Source: Ruminococcus sp. (lineage in GTDB: Bacteria; Bacillota; Clostridia; Oscillospirales; Acutalibacteraceae). Taken from it: a stretch of DNA of 64,000 bases. The notes under the pieces are model-generated. The model saw only the letters and a list, made by a program, of their open reading frames with translations. It was not told where the DNA came from and made no database searches. The position numbers and the translations under genes are program-made. Within the stretch, counting starts at the first letter, position 1. Each line of letters opens with the position of its first letter. The stretch covers positions 28,627-92,626 of the forward strand of contig JAFLSJ010000001.1 in the NCBI GenBank assembly GCA_022511005.1, written 5' to 3'. This document shows positions 43,846 to 55,668 of this stretch, piece by piece.

Positions 43846-44950
43846 TTGAAAGCCTCATAGGTACTACAAGACAAAGAAAGCTTTCACCCTTAACAGGCTT
43901 TATAATCATTGGAGAAAGTCCTCCGTTTAAATAAAGCTTAACCTCGTCTGTTTCACTGTTTTTAAGTGCGTCTAACAAATATTTATTGTTAAATCCGATT
44001 TCAACTTCTTCGCCTATAATCGGAACTGAAACTGCATCGTCTGCTCTGCCCACAGATGTTGTACAAAGCAATTTGATTTCATCATTTGCCATTGTACATC
44101 TTACGGGACTTTGAATTTTTTCGCTGTTTAGAATTGATACACGCTCAACTGCATCAATTAAAAGTCTTGAATTTATAACGATTTCTGTTTTTGAATCTGT
44201 TGGAATTGTTGTTTTATAATCAAGGAATGTACCCTCGATAAGTCTTGATATAATTGAATAATTTTTAATTTTAAACATAATGTGACGTTGTCCTACAACA
44301 ACCTCAACATTATCTTCATCATCAGTAATGAGCTTTAAAACCTCCTGCTGGGTTTTTCCCGGAACAACAAACTTACTGCTGCTGCCGCAATTTACGGCTT
44401 CTTCTCTTATAGCCATTCTGTAGCCGTCAACTGCTACAATTTTAAAGCTGTTTTCTTCAAGCTCAAAAAGTGAGCCTGTATAAATTGGTTTTGCTTTATT
44501 ATCGGAAACTGCATAAACGGTTTGTCTAATCATTTCTTTTAATATTTTTGCCTGAATAGTAAAATTATCAGTGCTTTCAAATACAGGTAAATCAGGATAT
44601 TCAACAGATGACATTCCGATAATCTGGAAATTTGACTGTCCGCTTTTTATATATGTAACCATTCTTTCGTCTGTTTCAATGCTTACGATTTCTTCCGGAA
44701 GACGTCTTACAATATCTGAAAAAAGCTTTGCTCCCACAACAATTTCACCTTGCTCTTTAATTGTTGCTTCCATATCTGTTGTAATGCCGATTTCAAGGTC
44801 ATAGCCTGAAATGTTGATTTTTTCTCCGTATGCTTTTATTAAAATTCCTTCAAGTGCAGGAATTGATGACTTTGCCGATACAGCTCTTGATACATTTAAT
44901 ACTGCATTTGAAAGATCTGTTCGTAAACAAGTGAATTTCAAATTTATCAT
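43838..44950 (-). CDS. dnaN: DNA polymerase III beta subunit
   Basis: [19 protein letters not shown]...C-terminal [16 protein letters not shown]. Confidence 0.98.
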   Translation of the reverse strand: MINLKFTCLRTDLSNAVLNVSRAVSAKSSIPALEGILIKAYGEKINISGYDLEIGITTDMEATIKEQGEIVVGAKLFSDIVRRLPEEIVSIETDERMVTYIKSGQSNFQIIGMSSVEYPDLPVFESTDNFTIQAKILKEMIRQTVYAVSDNKAKPIYTGSLFELEENSFKIVAVDGYRMAIREEAVNCGSSSKFVVPGKTQQEVLKLITDDEDNVEVVVGQRHIMFKIKNYSIISRLIEGTFLDYKTTIPTDSKTEIVINSRLLIDAVERVSILNSEKIQSPVRCTMANDEIKLLCTTSVGRADDAVSVPIIGEEVEIGFNNKYLLDALKNSETDEVKLYLNGGLSPMIIKPVKGESFLCLVVPMRLSNE

Positions 44951-45200
44951 CCTTTCTTATCTTATATTTTTATTATTTATTTAGTAGTAGTAGTAGGGGG
45001 TGTTGAAATGTTTATTGTTTTTGGAAATAAAGTAAATATGCAGGATTATCCATAAACATTAAAGTTTTGTGGAATGTTTAAAGATATTTAATGTTTTGGA
45101 CAAGTATAAAGTTGTTAACATTGATGTTAAATTATGTTTGTGGAATGTTATTGAAAGTGTTGAAAATCTTATGTATAAATTATTGTTGAATGATTTTGTA
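44951..45200. other. Putative oriC / DNA unwinding region between dnaA and dnaN
   Basis: AT-rich tract (about 44953-44981) next to dnaN, (TAG)x5 (44982-44996), G run (44996-45000), near-consensus DnaA box TTATCCATA (45046-45054), two TGTGGAATGTT repeats (45068-45078, 45139-45149). Confidence 0.65.
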
Positions 45201-45232
45201 AAAGCAATCATTTTTTTAATAAATAATAGGTA

Positions 45233-45311
45233 GTTTCGCCGCATATCGGCGGCGACAAGGGGCTTTGCCCCTTGACCTTACGAGCTTTTTCAAAAGCTCG
45301 ACTAAAACTTT
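45233..45311 (-). repeat. Triple-hairpin intergenic repeat, copy 1 (family B)
   Basis: gtttcgccgcatatcggcggcgac / aaggggctttgcccctt / cgagctttttcaaaagctcg / actaaaactttt; same architecture as 53811-53893 and 57181-57268. Confidence 0.85.
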
Positions 45312-45397
45312 TACTTTTCACAACTGTAAGTTTTATTTATTTAATTTTCCATTTTACATTTTAAATTTTTCATTTGAAAAAAAGCTTTGCTTTTCCC

Positions 45398-46723
45398 TTA
45401 TCTATCCCTGATATTTTTAATCGTATCTTCTACGATTTCTTTAGTTTTTGGGTTTGTTTTAATAAGCTTTTCAACCTTTTGAGTTGTATAAATAATGGTA
45501 GAATAATGGCGGTTGCCGAATTCTTCTCCGATAGCTTCCATTGATAAAGGAGTCAAAGAACGAACTATATATATGGCAATTTGCCTTGCATTGCTGATTT
45601 TTGCACTTCTGTTCTTTTGAGAACGGATTTCTTCGGAAGTAACTCCAAAGGTTCTTGCAACCTCTTCTATGATTTTTTCAACAGTCAATTCGGGAGGAGC
45701 GTCGTTATTTAATATATCTGAAATGATTTCCTGAACAGAGCTGATTGTGGGTCTTTCATTATTAAGTAAATATCTTGCTTTTAATTTTTTTACAACTCCC
45801 TCAAGCTGTCTAATATTTGTTTTTAATTTGCTTGCAATAAATTCGCAGATATCGTTTGGAATTTCAAAATTGGAATATTCCGCTTTTCTTTTAATAATTG
45901 CAATTCTCGTTTCAATTTCAGGAGGCTGAATATCTGCAATAAGACCTGATTCAAAGCGAGAACGGAGCCTATCCTCAAGAGTTTTGATTTCCTTGGGAGG
46001 TCTGTCCGAGGTTAAAACAATCTGCTTATGAGCATCCTTAAGAGCATCGAAGGTATGGAAAAATTCCTCCTGAGTACTTACCTTACCGCCGATAAACTGA
46101 ACGTCATCTACCAAGAGAATATCTGTATTCCTGTATTTCTGCCTGAAATCACTCATTTGACCTTTTCCAAGACATTCAATAAGCTCGTTTGTAAAATCAT
46201 CACCCTTTATGTAGCAAATAGACATCTCGGGGAAATTCTTCTTGATTTCATTGCTTATTGCATAAAGAAGGTGAGTTTTTCCAAGTCCTGAGTTACCGTA
46301 CAAAAATAAGGGATTATACGGTCCTGCCGGCTTTGCCGCAACTGCAACAGAAGCTGCATGGGCAAATTTATTTGATGAACCAACAATAAAGGTATCAAAG
46401 GTATATTCATAATCTTTATCTGCCGTTTTTTCGTCGTTGTCAATAAGCTTATTTTCTTCTTCCTGAATGTCCTCGGGAATATTAAAAATTATTGTAAATT
46501 CTTTGCCGAATACAGCAGAAAATGCTTCATTAAGTAACGGCATATAGCAAAGAGTTAAGGTTTGTTTATGAAAATCATTAGGTACAAGCAAAACAGCTTC
46601 ATTTTTGTTAAAATCCAGATTAACAGGCTTAATTCTGCTTATCCAGGTTTTATATGCAACATCGGTAATTTTAGACTTGCAATAGTCGCATATAACATTC
46701 CACGCTTCTGAAAACGATTCCAT
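45398..46723 (-). CDS. dnaA: Chromosomal replication initiator DnaA
   Basis: NPLFLYGNSGLGKTHLLYAI; ILLVDDVQFIGG; C-terminal GEEFGNRHYSTIIY DnaA-box-binding signature. Confidence 0.99.
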   Translation of the reverse strand: MESFSEAWNVICDYCKSKITDVAYKTWISRIKPVNLDFNKNEAVLLVPNDFHKQTLTLCYMPLLNEAFSAVFGKEFTIIFNIPEDIQEEENKLIDNDEKTADKDYEYTFDTFIVGSSNKFAHAASVAVAAKPAGPYNPLFLYGNSGLGKTHLLYAISNEIKKNFPEMSICYIKGDDFTNELIECLGKGQMSDFRQKYRNTDILLVDDVQFIGGKVSTQEEFFHTFDALKDAHKQIVLTSDRPPKEIKTLEDRLRSRFESGLIADIQPPEIETRIAIIKRKAEYSNFEIPNDICEFIASKLKTNIRQLEGVVKKLKARYLLNNERPTISSVQEIISDILNNDAPPELTVEKIIEEVARTFGVTSEEIRSQKNRSAKISNARQIAIYIVRSLTPLSMEAIGEEFGNRHYSTIIYTTQKVEKLIKTNPKTKEIVEDTIKNIRDR

Positions 46724-47047
46724 TATTTTCCGCCTTTCAAAATTCTAAATATATAAAATTCATTGGAAAAATCCATAAATGTACATATCACTCCATTATT
46801 ACACATTATATTATAGCAAGAAATTAACAAAAAAGCAAATAAAAATTAAAACAAGGATATTGTATTTAAAAACTTATATAAGTAAAAATTAAAAGCATAT
46901 AATTGGTATCTAAAAAATAGCTAAATACTATATATTGTGGGTGTGAAAGTTTGTAATATAAAATTTCAAAATTTTAGTTGACGAGAGCTGAAAATTAAGA
47001 TATAATGCTATATTGCAAGGTTATATATCCGAAAGGAGGGGTTTTCG

Positions 47048-47182
47048 ATGCTGAGAACATATCAGCCTAAAAAGCTTCACAGAAAAAAAGAGCATGGCTT
47101 CAGAAAAAGAATGTCAACAACTAACGGACAGAAAGTTTTAGCAAGAAGAAGAGCTAAAGGTAGAAAAAGGTTGTCTTATTAA
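47048..47182 (+). CDS. rpmH: 50S ribosomal protein L34 (absent from the supplied ORF track)
   Basis: [47 protein letters not shown] aaaggagggg. Confidence 0.98.
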   Translation: MLRTYQPKKLHRKKEHGFRKRMSTTNGQKVLARRRAKGRKRLSY

Positions 47183-47186
47183 AATG

Positions 47187-47217
47187 AAGACCACTCATTT
47201 CAGTGGTCTTTCTTTTA
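47187..47217 (+). terminator. Terminator/attenuator after rpmH
   Basis: agaccactcatttcagtggtctttctttt. Confidence 0.7.
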
Positions 47218-47278
47218 TATCAATACTAATTGCCCATTGAAAAGGTGATTAGTATAAAATTACTGTCAGGTGGTTTAA

Positions 47279-47611
47279 ATGAGTGATTATATCACTTTGA
47301 AAGAAAACAGGGATTTTTCAAGGCTTTATCATAAAGGTAAATGCTTTGTAAGTCCCGTTTTAGTTACTTATATTTTGAAAAATAAATCAAATAACCTGCG
47401 TTTTGGAATTACCACCGGCAAAAAAATAGGGAATGCAGTTAAAAGATCAAGATCAAGAAGAGTTATCAGAGCGGCTTTTTATGAGCTTTACGGCAGTATT
47501 AAGCCGGGATATGATTTTGTATTTGTTGCAAGGGGAAAGACCCCTTTTGTTAAAAGCAGTGATATTAAAGCGGCTATGAAAAAAGCTTTTGAAGAAGCCG
47601 GTTTGTTATGA
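47279..47611 (+). CDS. rnpA: Ribonuclease P protein component
   Basis: [15 protein letters not shown]...[21 protein letters not shown]...[11 protein letters not shown]. Confidence 0.95.
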   Translation: MSDYITLKENRDFSRLYHKGKCFVSPVLVTYILKNKSNNLRFGITTGKKIGNAVKRSRSRRVIRAAFYELYGSIKPGYDFVFVARGKTPFVKSSDIKAAMKKAFEEAGLL

Positions 47612-47835
47612 AAAAAGTATTACTTATACTTATCAGGTTTTATCAGACTGCAATTTCCCCTCATACATCAGCGAAATGTAAGTATTATCCTACTTGCTCA
47701 AATTATGGTTTGGAAGCTATTGAAAGATTCGGAGCCTTTAAGGGTTTGGCTCTGACTGTTTGGAGATTTTTACGATGTAATCCTTTTTCTAAAGGCGGTT
47801 ATGATCCTGTTCCAGAGAAAAAGAAAAAGGAATAA
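47608..47835 (+). CDS. yidD: Membrane protein insertion efficiency factor YidD
   Basis: [39 protein letters not shown]. Confidence 0.96.
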   Translation: MKKVLLILIRFYQTAISPHTSAKCKYYPTCSNYGLEAIERFGAFKGLALTVWRFLRCNPFSKGGYDPVPEKKKKE

Positions 47836-47859
47836 AGAAAAAGTGAGGTAACCCTACTT

Positions 47860-48843
47860 ATGATGCAAATATTTGGATTTTTTGGCAGTATTTTAGGCTA
47901 TGTTCTTTGGGCGGCATGGTATATTGTAAGAAATTTCGGCGCAGCCATAATTATTTTTACAATTCTTATAAAATTAGTTTTATTTCCTTTTACGGTTAAA
48001 CAGCAGAAAACAATGGCTAAAAATGCCCGAATGCAGAAAAAACAGCAGGAAATAAGAGAAAAATACGCTAATAACAGACAAAAACAACAGGAAGAAATAC
48101 AAAAGCTTTATGAGCGTGAAAATATGAGTATGACAGGAGGCTGTCTCACAAGCATTATTCCTATGCTCATTATGTTTGGAATTATATACAGTGTTGCTTT
48201 TCCTCTTACAAATACACTGCATATTGATGCAAACAGAGTAAGTCAGCTTTCTTCTTATGTTAATACAATTCCGGGATACATTCCCTCAGGCAATTCCTTT
48301 TATGCAGAAATTGACCTTTTAAGAATATTCCCCAGCATTGCAAATGCAAGCTTTATAACAGGATTGTTCACTCCTGCGGAAATTCAGAACATTATTGATT
48401 TTGGCGGAAGCTTTAATCTCTTTGGTTTTGACCTTCTGTCAGCACCAAACGGTTTCGGTTTATTATCGGTTTATATTCTGATTCCTGTTTTATGTTTTGT
48501 AACATCTGTTATTTCACAAGTTATAACAATGAGAATAAACGGCACTCAGCACATGCAGCAGGGTTGTATGAAAATTATGATTTATGTTCTTCCGTTATTC
48601 TCTGCATGGATTGCGTATACAGTTCCTGCGGCAGTAGGTTTTTACTGGATTATGTCTTATTTAATTACTCTGCTTCAAAGTCTGGTACTTGCAAAATTTT
48701 ATAATCCTGTCAGCATTACTGCAAAAAGTGAGGCTCAGCATGTTGCTTTACTTGAACTTAAGGAAGCACAAGTTCCAAGAATTTATGCTCCTTCCTCTGT
48801 AAATAAGGGAAATAATAAAAACAATAAAAATAAAAAGAAATAA
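47860..48843 (+). CDS. yidC: Membrane protein insertase YidC/Oxa1
   Basis: Oxa1-type membrane core; follows yidD. Confidence 0.95.
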   Translation: MMQIFGFFGSILGYVLWAAWYIVRNFGAAIIIFTILIKLVLFPFTVKQQKTMAKNARMQKKQQEIREKYANNRQKQQEEIQKLYERENMSMTGGCLTSIIPMLIMFGIIYSVAFPLTNTLHIDANRVSQLSSYVNTIPGYIPSGNSFYAEIDLLRIFPSIANASFITGLFTPAEIQNIIDFGGSFNLFGFDLLSAPNGFGLLSVYILIPVLCFVTSVISQVITMRINGTQHMQQGCMKIMIYVLPLFSAWIAYTVPAAVGFYWIMSYLITLLQSLVLAKFYNPVSITAKSEAQHVALLELKEAQVPRIYAPSSVNKGNNKNNKNKKK

Positions 48844-48868
48844 TTAGTAAGAGTCAGAAGGTGTAATT

Positions 48869-49660
48869 TTGAAAAGAGAAATTATCGGTGTTGGAAGCAC
48901 TGAAGTGGAGGCATTAAGCGATGCTAAAAAACAGTTAGGCATTGCTGATGATGCAGATGTAGATTTTGAAGTAATTCAAAGACCTGAAAAGAAAAAATTC
49001 GGTATTTTCGGCGGAAATCCTGCTAAAGTTAAAGCATGGATTGACATTTCTCCTGCTCAGACGGCAGAAGATTTTATCAGAAACGTTCTTAATGCAATGA
49101 ATCTTAAAGAGCTAACCGTTGAAGCCGAAGAAATTGAAAAAGGCGTAAACTTTAAAATCGAAGGCGAAGATATCGGCTATGTAATAGGCAGAAGAGGTGA
49201 AACTCTCGATGCATTACAATATTTAACAAGTCTGGTTGTAAATCATAAATCAGAAGAAAATTATTTTAAGGTTACCGTTAATACAGGAAACTACCGTGAA
49301 AAAAGAGAGAAGACTCTTGAAATTTTAGGCAGAAAGGTAGCTTTTAAGGTTGCAAAAACAGGCAAAAAAGTTTCCCTTGAACCTATGAATCCGTATGAGA
49401 GAAGAATTATTCATACAGCTGTTCAAAAGGTAAACGGAGCATACTCCGAAAGTGAAGGAGAAAATGCAAACAGACATGTTGTAGTTTTACCTGACCCTAA
49501 GGCTAAGCCTTACAGAAAAAATAATAATTACAACAGAAACAGAGGCAGAAGACCTTACACTAATACAAAACCGCAGGAAGCACCAAACCCGGAAGCTCCA
49601 AAGAGAGAACCTATTAACGAGGGCGGCGAGTTTGGTCTTTACGGAAGAATAGACAAATAA
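48869..49660 (+). CDS. jag: RNA-binding protein Jag/KhpB (TTG start)
   Basis: Jag_N, KH (IGYVIGRRGETLDALQYL), R3H (MNPYERRIIHTAVQ) domains. Confidence 0.95.
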   Translation: MKREIIGVGSTEVEALSDAKKQLGIADDADVDFEVIQRPEKKKFGIFGGNPAKVKAWIDISPAQTAEDFIRNVLNAMNLKELTVEAEEIEKGVNFKIEGEDIGYVIGRRGETLDALQYLTSLVVNHKSEENYFKVTVNTGNYREKREKTLEILGRKVAFKVAKTGKKVSLEPMNPYERRIIHTAVQKVNGAYSESEGENANRHVVVLPDPKAKPYRKNNNYNRNRGRRPYTNTKPQEAPNPEAPKREPINEGGEFGLYGRIDK

Positions 49661-49663
49661 TTA

Positions 49664-49692
49664 ATGAGGGCGGTTTTACTGCCCTCTTTTTG
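49664..49692 (+). terminator. Terminator after jag
   Basis: gagggcggttttactgccctcttttt. Confidence 0.75.
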
Positions 49693-49755
49693 TGTTTGCG
49701 ATATATTTTCCATTTTCAATTTTAAATTTTTCATTTTAAAAGTTTTGGTGATATT

Positions 49756-51123
49756 ATGAAAAGCTCTGCAATAGCCGCAATAAGTACTGCACAGGGTGAA
49801 GGCGGTATCGGCGTTATAAGAATTTCAGGTGATGATGCAATTCAAATTGCCGATAAAGTTTTTAAATGTGCAGGAAATAAAAAACTCTCTGATTTAGAGG
49901 GATATAGAGCATCTTTCGGATATGTTGAGAAAGACGGAGAAAAAATAGACGAGGCAGTTGCACTTGTATTTAAAGCTCCCCATAGCTATACAGGGGAAGA
50001 TGTGGTTGAAATTTCCTGCCACGGCGGACTTTTTATCACTAAAAAAGTGTTGAGAACCGTTTTAGAAGCAGGAGCAACTCCTGCACAGGCAGGCGAATTT
50101 ACAAAAAGAGCTTTTTTAAACGAAAAAATAGATTTGGCAGAGGCTGAATCTGTTATGGATATAATTAAAGCAAAAAGCGAAAGTGCCGCCAGAGCAGCAT
50201 TGGTTACAAAGGACGGCGCATTAAGTAAGAAAATAAATGAAATTAAAGACGATTTAATCAATAAAGCGGCACATCTTTCAGCCTGGGCAGATTATCCTGA
50301 AGAAGATATCCCCGAGGTTACGGAAGAATCCCTGCAAATCTCATTAAACAATGCAGAAAAAAAATTAACTTATCTGCTTTCAACATATGATATAGGACAG
50401 ACTGTTAAAGAGGGAATAGATACTGTAATTGCAGGCAGACCTAATGTGGGGAAATCTACATTGATGAATTTGCTGACAGGTTCTGAAAAAAGTATTGTTA
50501 CCGAGATTCCCGGAACAACAAGAGATATTATTGAAGAAACGGTAGCTTTGGGAAATGTAATATTAAGATTAAGCGATACGGCAGGAATCAGAGAAACCGA
50601 TAATACTGTAGAAAAAATCGGTGTAGAAAGGGCAAAGAAGAGACTTTTGAACTGCGGTCTTGTGCTTGCTGTTTTTGACAGCAGTTCTCCCTTAAACAAT
50701 GATGATAAAGAGCTTATAGAAACTATTGAAAATGTACCTGCCGTTGCAGTAATAAATAAAAGCGATTTACAGCGTAATATAGATTGTGATTATATTGAAA
50801 GTAAAATTAAACACACCGTTTATATTTCTGCATCTAACGGAGAGGGATTAAAAAATCTAATTGACGTTATTGAAGAAATTGCAGGAACAAGTAGCTTTAA
50901 TCCCAGTGAAGGTATTCTCTCTAACGAAAGACAAAGAGATGCCGTAAACAGTGCGTTAAACTCTGTAAAAGAGGCAAAAGAAGCATTGAATTACGGAATG
51001 ACCTTTGACGCTGTTACCGTTTCTTTAGAAGATGCAATCAGCAGTCTTTTGGAATTAACAGGAGAAAAGGCAAGCGACGAAATTGTTGATAAGGTTTTCC
51101 ACAATTTTTGCGTAGGAAAGTAA
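49756..51123 (+). CDS. mnmE: tRNA modification GTPase MnmE
   Basis: AAISTAQGEGGIGVIRISG; GRPNVGKSTLMNLL; C-terminal KVFHNFCVGK. Confidence 0.98.
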   Translation: MKSSAIAAISTAQGEGGIGVIRISGDDAIQIADKVFKCAGNKKLSDLEGYRASFGYVEKDGEKIDEAVALVFKAPHSYTGEDVVEISCHGGLFITKKVLRTVLEAGATPAQAGEFTKRAFLNEKIDLAEAESVMDIIKAKSESAARAALVTKDGALSKKINEIKDDLINKAAHLSAWADYPEEDIPEVTEESLQISLNNAEKKLTYLLSTYDIGQTVKEGIDTVIAGRPNVGKSTLMNLLTGSEKSIVTEIPGTTRDIIEETVALGNVILRLSDTAGIRETDNTVEKIGVERAKKRLLNCGLVLAVFDSSSPLNNDDKELIETIENVPAVAVINKSDLQRNIDCDYIESKIKHTVYISASNGEGLKNLIDVIEEIAGTSSFNPSEGILSNERQRDAVNSALNSVKEAKEALNYGMTFDAVTVSLEDAISSLLELTGEKASDEIVDKVFHNFCVGK

Positions 51124-51178
51124 GGAAAATGGAAAGTTTAAAATTGAAAATGGAAAATTGTAAAAAGAGGAAGAAAAA

Positions 51179-53047
51179 ATGATTGAATATAATGCTGGAA
51201 AATATGATGTTGCAGTAATCGGTGCAGGACACGCAGGAATAGAAGCCGCTCTTGCAAGCGCAAGACTTGGCTGTAATACTGCAATTTTTACAATAAATAT
51301 GGATGCTGTGGGTAACTGCCCCTGTAACCCGTCAATCGGCGGAACAGCAAAGGGTCATCTTGTAAGAGAAGTAGACGCTTTAGGCGGTGAAATGGGAAAA
51401 ACAGCAGACGAATGTTTTTTGCAGATGAGAATGTTAAACAGGGGAAAGGGCCCTGCCGTTCATTCTCTCAGAGCCCAGATTGACAGAAGAAAATATGCCG
51501 ATACTATGAAGAAAAAGCTTGAGTTACAGGATAATCTTCATCTTCGTCAGGCAGAAATTGTTGATATAATACAAAGTGAGAATGGCTGGACTTTGAAAAC
51601 AAGAATGAACGCCCTCTATAAAGTTAAGGCCGTAATTATTGCAACAGGAACGTATTTAGGCGGAAGGATTTTTGTAGGAGAGGTTTCCTATGAAAGCGGC
51701 CCTGACGGAATTTTCCCAGCTACATTTTTAGGAGAAAAGTTAAAGGAATTGGGACTTCCCGTAAGAAGATTTAAAACAGGTACTCCTGCAAGAGTTTTAA
51801 GAAGAAGTATTGATTTTTCCCAGCTTGAAGTTCAAAAGGGAGATGAACCCCCTGTTCCTTTTTCTTATGATACAGAGGATTTAGGCGAAAATAAGGTAGA
51901 TTGCCACATCAGTTGGACAAACGAGAAAACTAAAGAAATTATTCTTGAAAATATCCACCGTTCTCCCTTGTATGGAGGAAAAATAGAGGGTGTGGGTCCC
52001 AGATACTGTCCCAGCTTGGAAGATAAAATCGTAAGGTTTAAAGATAAACCACGTCATCAGCTTTTTATTGAACCCTGCGGACTTGATACAGAGGAAATGT
52101 ATCTTCAGGGAATGTCCTCATCTTTGCCTGAGGAAGTACAGCTAAAGTTTTATCGTACAATAAAGGGTCTTGAAAATGCAGTAATTATGAGACCTGCCTA
52201 CGCAATAGAATATGATTGTATCGACCCGCTTGCACTTAATGCAACACTTGAATTTAAGGATTTCCCAAACCTTTACGGAGCAGGTCAGTTTAACGGAAGC
52301 AGCGGTTACGAAGAAGCCGCCGCACAGGGACTGATTGCAGGAATAAATGCCGCTTTAAAGGTTAAGGGTAAAGAACCCTTAATTCTTGACAGAGCAAGCT
52401 CATATATAGGCACTTTAATTGATGATTTAGTAACTAAAGGTGCAAACGAACCATATAGAATGATGACTTCAAGAAGTGAATACAGACTTATTTTAAGACA
52501 GGATAATGCAGATATTCGCTTAACTCCCATAGGTCACGAAATAGGTCTTATAACAGAGGACAGATGGAACAGATTTTTAGAAAAACAAAAGCTTAAAAAG
52601 CAGGAGTATAACAGAGTTATGAAAACAGTTATTGCTCCTACAGAGCAGGTTAATAAAATTCTGAAAGATAACGGAACTTCTGAAATTACAACAGGTACAA
52701 GGCTTATAGAGCTTTTAAAAAGACCTCAGCTTAATTATGAATGTTTAAAAGAAGCAGATACAGACAGACCGAGCCTTGACCCTAATATTTTTGAACAAGT
52801 TGAAATTGAAATAAAATATGAGGGTTATATAAATAAACAGCTTAAACAAGTTGAGCAAATGAGAAAGCTGGAAAATAAAAAACTACCCCCTGATACCGAT
52901 TATAAGAGTATTATGGGTCTAAGACTTGAAGCGAGAGAAAAGCTTGATAAAATCAAGCCTGTCAGCATAGGTCAGGCATCAAGAATATCAGGCGTTTCTC
53001 CTGCCGATGTAAGTGTTCTTCTTATCTGGCTTGCAAGAAATAAATAA
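51179..53047 (+). CDS. mnmG: tRNA uridine 5-carboxymethylaminomethyl modification enzyme MnmG
   Basis: YDVAVIGAGHAGIEAALASARLG; NPSIGGTAKGHLVREVDALGG. Confidence 0.98.
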   Translation: MIEYNAGKYDVAVIGAGHAGIEAALASARLGCNTAIFTINMDAVGNCPCNPSIGGTAKGHLVREVDALGGEMGKTADECFLQMRMLNRGKGPAVHSLRAQIDRRKYADTMKKKLELQDNLHLRQAEIVDIIQSENGWTLKTRMNALYKVKAVIIATGTYLGGRIFVGEVSYESGPDGIFPATFLGEKLKELGLPVRRFKTGTPARVLRRSIDFSQLEVQKGDEPPVPFSYDTEDLGENKVDCHISWTNEKTKEIILENIHRSPLYGGKIEGVGPRYCPSLEDKIVRFKDKPRHQLFIEPCGLDTEEMYLQGMSSSLPEEVQLKFYRTIKGLENAVIMRPAYAIEYDCIDPLALNATLEFKDFPNLYGAGQFNGSSGYEEAAAQGLIAGINAALKVKGKEPLILDRASSYIGTLIDDLVTKGANEPYRMMTSRSEYRLILRQDNADIRLTPIGHEIGLITEDRWNRFLEKQKLKKQEYNRVMKTVIAPTEQVNKILKDNGTSEITTGTRLIELLKRPQLNYECLKEADTDRPSLDPNIFEQVEIEIKYEGYINKQLKQVEQMRKLENKKLPPDTDYKSIMGLRLEAREKLDKIKPVSIGQASRISGVSPADVSVLLIWLARNK

Positions 53048-53068
53048 TGTAATACACAAGGAGCAAAT

Positions 53069-53776
53069 ATGGTATCAACATATTTAAAACAGGCTTTAAA
53101 AAAAGCAGAAATTAATATTACCGACGAAAGCATTAAAAAGTTTGAGCAATATTATAATCTGCTTGTAGAGTGGAATGAAAAAATAAATTTAACTGCCATT
53201 ACAAAACCCGACGAGGTTGCAGTTAAGCATTTTGAGGACAGCCTTTCTGTATTAAAATATGTTGATATTAAAGAAAACGCAAAAATTATTGATATTGGCA
53301 CAGGTGCAGGCTATCCGGGAATACCTTTAAAAATCGTAAGAGGGGATATAAACTTAACTTTGCTTGACAGCTTAAATAAAAGACTTATATTTTTGCAGAA
53401 TGTTTGCAACGAGCTTAATATTTCTGCTCAAACTCTCCATAGCAGAGCCGAGGAATCCTCAAGAAAAGCAGAATACAGAGAAAAATACGATTTTGCTTTT
53501 TCCCGTGCAGTTGCACAGCTAAATCTTTTAAGTGAGCTATGTTTGCCTTATGTAAAAAAAGGCGGTTGTTTTGTAGCAATGAAAGGCCCTGATGTGAGGG
53601 AAGAATTAAAAAATGCTGAAAAGGCGATAGAGGTATTAGGCGGGAACGTCAAAGAGATAAAAGAGTTTAACTTATCTGATAACAGCGGAAGAACACTTGT
53701 TGTTATAGAAAAAATAAAAAACACACCTGAAAAATACCCCCGACACGGCTCAAAATTAAAATCCAATCCGTTGTAA
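53069..53776 (+). CDS. rsmG: 16S rRNA (guanine527-N7)-methyltransferase RsmG
   Basis: YYNLLVEWNEKINLTAITKPDEVAVKHFEDSL; IDIGTGAGYPGIPLKI. Confidence 0.97.
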   Translation: MVSTYLKQALKKAEINITDESIKKFEQYYNLLVEWNEKINLTAITKPDEVAVKHFEDSLSVLKYVDIKENAKIIDIGTGAGYPGIPLKIVRGDINLTLLDSLNKRLIFLQNVCNELNISAQTLHSRAEESSRKAEYREKYDFAFSRAVAQLNLLSELCLPYVKKGGCFVAMKGPDVREELKNAEKAIEVLGGNVKEIKEFNLSDNSGRTLVVIEKIKNTPEKYPRHGSKLKSNPL

Positions 53777-53810
53777 AGAATAAAAAAGCAAAGATTTTGT
53801 CAAGATAAGC

Positions 53811-53893
53811 AAAAGTTTTTGCGTCGCTTTTTTCAAAAAGCGACCGAGGTACAAAGGGCGAGTAGCCCTTTGTCGCCGTCGTTGACGGCGAAA
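53811..53893 (+). repeat. Triple-hairpin intergenic repeat, copy 2 (family B)
   Basis: aaaagtttttgc gtcgcttttttcaaaaagcgac cgaggtac aaagggcgagtagcccttt g tcgccgtcgttgacggcga. Confidence 0.88.
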
Positions 53894-53924
53894 TCCTCTA
53901 AAAATAAAAAATGAAAACAAAAAA

Positions 53925-53955
53925 GCTGACACTGTATAAACAATGTCAGCTTTAT
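53925..53955 (-). terminator. Terminator downstream of guaB
   Basis: aaaagctgacactgtataaacaatgtcagctttatttt. Confidence 0.7.
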
Positions 53956-53968
53956 TTTATGCGTTATA

Positions 53969-55501
<1,533 letters not shown>

Positions 55502-55668
55502 TCAGTCGGAAATCAGTAAAGAATAATCCACTATATTTACCTTTTATTATAACAAAGAGGTTTATGCTTTGCAACATTTATTTTTAAAAATTTGGGAAAA
55601 TACAAAGATATTATTGACTTTATTTGAAGTTCATAATAAAATTTATATGTATTTAAATTTAATAATAC

